From: Micropterix aruncella
Taxonomy: Eukaryota; Arthropoda; Insecta; Lepidoptera; Micropterigidae
Length of the DNA: 64,000 nucleotides
Assembly: GCA_944548615.1 (NCBI GenBank)
Contig: OX155976.1
Location: 1,156,596-1,220,595, forward strand
Direction: 5' to 3'
Shown in pieces: positions 58,252 through 64,000 of the stretch. Position 1 is the stretch's first letter; the number at the start of each line of letters is the position of its first letter. Under the pieces are notes generated by a model. It was not told where the DNA came from and did not search any database. It saw only the letters and a program-made list of their open reading frames with translations. Made by a program: the position numbers and the translations under genes.

Positions 58252-60757
58252 TTATTGCCCTTTTAAAAGAGTGAGCTTGTTGTATAGTTGCCTCTTGGTT
58301 TGTTTTACATTTGACTTACAAACTAAATATTTTATCCGTATATCGACATATTTTTGGATAACGGCCCTTAGCAGATGAAGCAAATGATTACTGCACGGTT
58401 CCTGCTCAAATAAATGGGCATGAAGGATCGTGAAAATATCGGATCCGATGAATAATTTTAACGTTTTTGTAACCATATTTATAGGATCGCAATCGGATTT
58501 ATTACTTTTGTCAAAATTAACCCTTACTACTGATTCTGCGGCATTACAAATTCGGATTACATCATTTGATGGATAGATAAGTCTACTTCTGTCTTTAAAC
58601 ACAATAAATAAATGAGCTTGTTTAGGTGTGTTTGCGACTAATGCTCCCAAGCAATCAGTGCAATTTAGTCTAGATAGTAAATATCTAACAACATACCCGG
58701 CAACGTATGCCACAACATGTTGTGAAAATACTGAATGGAAACCGGCAGGTAAACTCAGATCTTCCTCCTTCAAATTGCTCATGAATTGTTCGTCGACCAT
58801 ATCCACTTGTGATCCTGATCTATAACCCTTCGTTGTCAAGTTAATATGCTCAGTTGACGACGAACACGTTAACAAAGTTATGTGTTCCAGAGGAGCACAG
58901 TTTCCCCTGAAATTCTCTTTTAACTCCATGTGAACCAAGAGCTTTTTGTAAGTTGCCATAAATTGCAGGGCCGATGGATTATTGTTGAACCCGCCGTGGG
59001 ACCGTACTACTGAAAAAAATATCTCTAAGTGGTCTTGGCTTAACTTGTACATTGGTAAAAAATCCAATGTTTTTTCTTGTTTAACGAGCTCGTTGTACAA
59101 TCCTTTCATGCTGTCTATGCACACGCACAATCCAAGGAAACCTACTTTATTTCTGGTATTCATGATCGGTGTTTCATTGTCCATCAAAACTAGATGTTCC
59201 AAATAAGTTTTTGCATTATCCATGAACGTTAGATACTTCGTTTCGTTTTTCTCATTGATTGGTGCTTTAAAGTCAATGCCAGGAAACTTTCTTGAATTAA
59301 GAATGTCAGTCAGATTGTTCATTGTGTTGATGAAATTCACTGTTGGTTGTGAGTGAGCAAAATTAAGTATACGTAATTTTTTGTCGCAAAATTCAATAGC
59401 GTTCGCAACACTGGCACTTAACAGCTGTACTGCTAGATTTAATTTCATTATTTGATTTTGAAAGTTGATGTGTTGTGTCGATAATTTATTTCCCTAGTGA
59501 AAATTTTCATTTAGTTGGAGCGTGTTTAATTCTTCAAAATATTGCCATTTGATTAGGCCGCCGTTATTATCTCTAAGAACCTTTTTACTTTGTAATGTAT
59601 TTCTGACCAGTTTCACCATGTGACATGGGTCAAAAAATACAAAAACTGGTTCTTTTGTTGCAGGATGTTCGAAATAGGTTTTTAGTTGACGTTGGTAGTT
59701 AAACGAACAGCCAAGCTCTTGATCCATGGCTATATTTGCTGGGCAACCATCAAATGTCATAGATACAACTACCACGCCTACATCGTGGCAATTAGAAAGG
59801 CATATCCTTACTAGATTGGCTCTTTGCTCACCTGTTACGCCGATTACCAGAAAATATCCTACTGGAATTTTCCACTGCTCGTTAATGGCAACTAAAAGGA
59901 ACACCAGAGCTTGTTTGCATGGTGCATTGAAACTCCGGTAACATCAAACCCAGCACCAAAATCTACATATCCTTGGACTGCATTACCGTCAAATTCCTTT
60001 AATTGTCGAATCGACATCTCGTCTATTACCAAATTGCATAGAATTTTCTTGTCAGAAGACTTGACCTTTTGATCAAGTGCTTTAAAAGCTTCTGCAGTGA
60101 AACCTGGCGTGGCGTTTATGCATTGGTACCATTTTCTTATGGTGCTTGTATGTGGTAGACATGTGTTAAAGGTACTACGTACGTAAGAGTAGGCCTTTGG
60201 AGAATAGAAATGGAGGGTTAGCGCAAATGTACGCAGTTCAGGTGGATATTCTCTCCCTTTATGAGTCATCCTTTTCAAAAGAGCTGCTGTAGAAAGCCGG
60301 CACACTTCCAGAATATCCACTTGTTCTTGGTTGATCAGTATTTTTTGCTTCAGTTCTTTTAATACCTTAGATAAATTGTCAACTTTCTTTTTCAAACGCC
60401 GATTAGCAGCGTGTAGTGCCTTGCCCCGCATACGTCGGCGTTTTGCAATGTCTTTTAAACGGATAATTTCTGTTTTTAACTTTCGTTTCCTTGGAGTGTC
60501 GTGTACCAGTCCTGAATTGGAAAGCCCTGCAACCTCCGACTGTTGACCGGAAAATGGAGATTGTTGTAGAAAAAGCGAAGGTACAGCGTCGTTTGTTAAT
60601 CTACGGATTCCATTTTTGGTTTCATACATGTTTGAATCCGGAAAATGTACTGAACAGATTCTACTCCAAAAGTTTGGTTCCCAATTGGTCTTCTTTACAG
60701 CATCAATCTACTTCATCATATTTGTTTTGTCTTTTGGAAACCTAAAAGTAAGGTAAG
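58252..60757 (-). pseudogene. P-element / THAP9-type transposase with one frameshift and one stop
   Basis: A DNA-cutting transposase of the P superfamily. The first visible exon starts after ttttag near 60743 with the end of a THAP zinc finger (WEPNFWSRICSVHFPDS). A basic segment and coiled coil follow (RKRKLKTEIIRLKDIAKRRR; KKKVDNLSKVLKELKQ), then the catalytic region: KKILCNLVIDEMSIRQLKEF, SMTFDGCPANIAMDQELGC and FFDPCHMVKLVRNTLQSKK. The C-terminal part runs to 58252 (GFNNNPSALQFMATYKKLLV). Lesions are a 1-base loss near 59930 (SM.. to APCKQALVFLLV), one TAG near 59494 and a TGA-like break in the THAP end. The first THAP exon is not seen. About 800 residues otherwise retained, suggesting recent decay. 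Confidence 0.85.
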
Positions 60758-61612
60758 TTTCTAAGTTAATAATAATAATATTATTAAAATTATTTTTTGG
60801 TCGGTTTTTAATATAACGTATTCGCACCACCGTATCACGTCGAATCCAACGACACCTCATACTTACGTCAAAACCCGTCAAGACGTTCGTTCTCTACGTT
60901 CAGACACTCATACATGCATAATATCAGCATATAAAGGTACGCCCTAAAAACATCTACGCTCCATCTGAAGCAATTGGATAAACCTATGTGAGTGGTCCAA
61001 AAAGGAATCCCTTATTGGCCTTATTATGCATTATTTATCATATTCCATATATACTCTATATTTATATTAACATAAGATTTTTTTACCATTACCTATAATT
61101 AAAAAAAGTGATTTGTCAATTTTTATAAAAAAATATTATCGATTATCGATTTCGCTTTTAAAATATCTCGATTCTCGATTAGTGAACACCAATTGCGACC
61201 GATTGCGGTCGAGCAAGACGAAGGGTGGGGCAGTGTGTTCCTCATCCGCTTTGCATCCGCTTACGTCGCGCTCCTCGCTTCACCCCCGTAATGGATAACT
61301 TTTATTTGGTTGAAAAGTAATTCAAAATTGCTTATCGATGATATGTGACACTAGATTTGTGTTTTGTGTGTTTTCTAGTATCATTTTTACAATGATCGAT
61401 TGCACATTTAACCATCTTTCTTCTTAAAAACAATAAAAATGCTCTACAAATTCCCAACTATATCACTTCACAAGCGCTCGCGAACGACTGCGGGCCTTAG
61501 CCGGGCGGTCGATGAATTGTTCACACCCGTGTCTACTGTTCACGCTCGCGCGCTCGCGCTCTATTTTATTATTAATACTCTAACGGCACGCGCTTAGGGG
61601 CAAACAAAGGGG
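60758..61612. other. No gene seen
   Basis: Could contain the missing THAP start exon of the transposase, but none was recognised. Short cgcgctcgcgctc runs near 61545. Confidence 0.4.
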
Positions 61613-61782
61613 CAAACACATTATTGGACGCGTCCGTCAGCCGCGGCTTATGCCTGTGGCTTATGCACGCGATCTGTGTAATGAATTTCTATTGAGCGGT
61701 GCACATTATAGGACGTCAGTCGCGGACGACTAGGCACACGTTCGTAAGCCGCGGCTTACGGACGCGTCCGATAATATGTTTG
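61613..61782. mobile_element. 170-bp MITE with GC-rich inverted ends
   Basis: caaacacattattggacgcg...gccgcggctta pairs with taagccgcggc...cgataatatgtttg (arms about 36 bp). Noncoding; target duplication uncertain. Confidence 0.78.
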
Positions 61783-61904
61783 AACGCCATCTATCGGCCA
61801 AATATTGGTTTATTGAAGATGGAAGCGCATTAAATCGAGTTTGAAAACTACGATGGCCATCTACCTGCCGTTTTTTGTATTAAATTGCGACTTCCATTTT
61901 GCAG

Positions 61905-61952
61905 TATGGAATGGCGTTATCTATTACACTATAAAATCAATGGTATCGCCTA
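61905..61952. repeat. Inverted repeat partner of 56991-57036
   Basis: tctattacactataaaatca then atggtatcgcct, the inverse of the left partner. Confidence 0.65.
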
Positions 61953-62368
61953 ACGGTATAATCAGTAAATAGGAATGAAGATGCTAATGTTAAGAAGATA
62001 TTCTGGGATACTAAATGATGCTGTTTTCCAACATTTGCTGAAGCGGCGTTACAGAGTTTAGTTACTTCTACGCTGTTAATTGAACTTAGAAACAGAACGC
62101 TTCTTTATTAAATATAATGTCGCCGTTACGGACACGATTATAAATAGTCAAATATTGGAAGTACAACAATGTTAGCTTTTAATTAATATTAAATATAAAT
62201 TATTGGTCTATTAAAAAGTTGTTTTATATGCAGCTTAGCTTATGCGAATTTTAGTGAAATTTAGATATTTTCCATTTCTTTTTTGCATTCTTTTTTTCCT
62301 CTTAGCCCCCAGAATTCTGATTTCAATGTTATTCTAAGAGAAGCTACCTTCTACATACTGTGATGATA
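61953..62368. other. No gene; terminal scrap of family A
   Basis: The word ttctaagagaagctac at 62332-62347 with catactgtgat matches the family A terminus. Nothing else. Confidence 0.4.
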
Positions 62369-63651
62369 AAGGGTCTTCCAAGAGGGACTTCCGAACTTTG
62401 ACAGTTGATAGCGGCCATCTTGTTAAAGCTACATCTGTCAAGTTAGTTGTCATTTATTCAGTCTGTTTTGCCAAATCACCATGGACGGATATAGCATTCA
62501 ACAACATGTGCAAATAATAAATTTATTTTATCAAAATGGGTGTTCTGTTCGGCCAACGTACCGCGCGCTTCGCCCATTTTACGGTCGCCATAATCGTCCT
62601 ACTGAGAGGACTATTCGCAATGTGGTAGATGAATTTGAGTCCACTGGTTCAGTAAACGATCGACCAACACCCGTATGTCGACGAAACGCAAGATCTGCCG
62701 AAAACATCACCGCTGTCCGTGAGATTATGCAGGAGAATCCAAGGCAATCGATTTCGCGTCGCTCACGAGAACTTGGCCTTTCGCAGACCACAACTTTCGC
62801 AGGCCTGCACCCGTACAAAATTCAACTGACCCAGGAACTGAAAGCAAACGACAATAGACAACGACGTGTGTTCGCTGAATGGGCTTTGAAGCAGTTGGCA
62901 ACTGACCCTAATTTTCATCGAAAAATCATCTTCAGCGATGAGGCGTATTTCTGGATGAATGGGTACGTGGACAAACAAAATTGTGGAATTTTGGGACGAT
63001 ACCAATCCACATGAGATCCAAGGGCATCCAATGCATCCCGAAAAAGTCACTGTTTGGTGTGGGTATCGGGCTGGCGGTGTCATCGGTCCATATTTCTTTG
63101 AGAACGACGTTAGCCAGGCCATCACTGTCAACGGCGAGCGCTATAGGTCGATGATTACCAACTTCTTTTGGCCTGAATTAGATGATCTGGCCACCAACGA
63201 CATGTGGTTTCAACAGGACGGCGCAACGTGCCACACAGCTCATGCCACATTGGATATTCTGCACGAGCGATTTGAGGACATGGTCATCTCACGTGGAGGT
63301 GATGTGAACTGGCCACCGAGATCGTGCGATTTGACCCCGTTAGACTATTTCTTGTGGGATTTTCTTAAGTCGCAGGTGTATGCAAATAAGCCACAAACCA
63401 CATCGGTCCTCAAAGCCAACATAAATCATGCCATCGGTCAAATTCAGCCTGATTTATGCGGCAGTCATGGAAAATTGGACATTTCGGATGCTCTCCACCC
63501 AGAGAAGCCATGGCGGACATTTGAACGATATTATATACCACACAAAATGGCATCAATAGGTCTTTCAAACGAATAAAAAATTTCGATGAATCTCAAACAC
63601 ACTTTGTATTATTTAAATTTAAAGATAGGAAGCGCTTAATGAAGGACCCTG
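62369..63651 (+). mobile_element. Tc1/mariner-superfamily element, 1.28 kb
   Basis: Terminal repeats start aagggtcttcca and end gaaggaccctg, each flanked by TA (62367-62368 and 63652-63653). Encloses one broken transposase gene. A deleted relative is at 8919-10207. Confidence 0.85.
62481..63559 (+). pseudogene. Mariner-type transposase with small deletion and two frameshifts
   Basis: Starts MDGYSIQQHVQIINLFYQNG, a helix-turn-helix domain, then RPFYGRHNRPTERTIRNVVD and a second HTH. Catalytic regions: KIIFSDEAYFWMNGY (first Asp), DMWFQQDGATCHTAHATLD (second), NWPPRSCDLTPLDYFLWDF (third), with 36 residues between the second and third Asp by my count. Between ELGLSQTTT and AGLHPYKIQ about ten residues expected by the family pattern (WRILRKDLG-like) are missing. 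One extra base near 62990 shifts the frame. A second shift near 63458 changes the end to a false frame; the true end reads ENWTFRMLSTQRSHGGHLND, stop at 63557-63559. Confidence 0.83.
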
Positions 63652-63655
63652 TAGT

Positions 63656-63735
63656 AAGCGATCTGAAGTGGGGTGAGCTTATACACAGAACGTGAAAAAC
63701 TATCTGAAGTGGGTTAGCATATACACAGATCGCGT
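63656..63735. repeat. ~43-bp tandem duplication
   Basis: atctgaagtggggtgagctt...acacagaacgtgaaaa repeated once with changes. Confidence 0.65.
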
Positions 63736-63754
63736 AAAAGGTCAACTCAATTAC

Positions 63755-64000
63755 GTACCTCGTCACACCAGCATTTTTTAATTTTTATATAATTTGTTGT
63801 TTGGGACTTTCTAAGGTCTTTATGAGCCTTGTAACACTGCGACAATTGCTGATCTATTGTGTTCGCCACCTACTATAGTTCTGCGCTAAGCCTCGTGTCA
63901 TTTAAGAACCGCAACAGGCTTTTGGCGCCAGATTGTTTTACCTCCTCAGGTTGGAGGTAATGACCACCCAAGTGAGTGTATCTTTTACGCATCAGCGGGC
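63755..64000 (-). repeat. Dispersed repeat family C, copy 2 (cut by window end)
   Basis: Reverse complement of 13812-14027: tttctaaggtctttatgagc, ctaagcctcgtgtcatttaa and aggtaatgaccacccaagtg. Runs to the window edge. Confidence 0.65.

Noticed and set aside
56580..64000. Remaining 5' exons of piwi (PAZ, N-terminal)
   Set aside because: No PAZ-like text with splice sites was found on the minus strand; probably beyond the window.

Overview
This window looks like a repeat-rich, AT-rich piece of an insect nuclear genome. The order cannot be fixed from the sequence. The evidence is one spliced host gene of the animal Piwi family with long introns, surrounded by eukaryotic transposable elements: hAT, Tc1/mariner, piggyBac, P-element, Penelope, non-LTR retrotransposons and many small inverted-repeat elements. 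No bacterial operon, CRISPR array, rRNA or tRNA gene was seen.

Host gene. Seven exons on the minus strand, between 56579 and 18399, encode the last 508 residues of a Piwi/Aubergine-class Argonaute: the end of the PAZ-to-L2 linker, the MID domain and the whole PIWI domain. All splice sites are GT-AG, all exon phases agree, and the four slicer residues (Asp, Glu, Asp, His) are present. The 5' exons (N-terminus and PAZ) were not found and probably lie beyond the right edge. Six introns (1.6 to 14.6 kb) make up about 96% of the 38-kb span and are packed with mobile DNA.

Layout. 1-18 kb, downstream of the gene: a dated hAT remnant with an 8-bp target duplication, a Penelope-like fragment inside a terminal-inverted-repeat element, a deleted mariner carrying an RTE-like retrotransposon fragment, and tandem and dispersed repeats. 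18.4-20.3 kb: the last two piwi exons. 20.5-25.4 kb: LINE fragments and a Tc1 element split by a LINE. 26.5-34.3 kb: a probable piggyBac element with N-terminal exon, short intron and transposase; it is damaged by one frameshift and loaded with nested MITEs, microsatellites and a 150-bp tandem array. 34.9-45.3 kb: three piwi exons separated by a long-armed fold-back element, Penelope hairpins and MITEs. 45.4-49.3 kb: LINE fragments and MITEs. 49.3-56.6 kb: two piwi exons flanking a 5.7-kb near-complete non-LTR retrotransposon with a 14-bp target duplication, itself inserted in an older repeat. 57-64 kb: a P-element/THAP9-type transposase pseudogene and a mariner-type transposase pseudogene.

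How the parts relate. The only gene with intact coding sequence is the piRNA-pathway nuclease. Every transposase or polymerase reading frame seen here carries at least one frameshift, stop, deletion or truncation. Several nested insertions can be ordered in time from target-site duplications. A set of TTAA-flanked short palindromes shares terminal sequence with the probable ends of the local piggyBac, which makes that element, or an active relative, a candidate source of their mobility.
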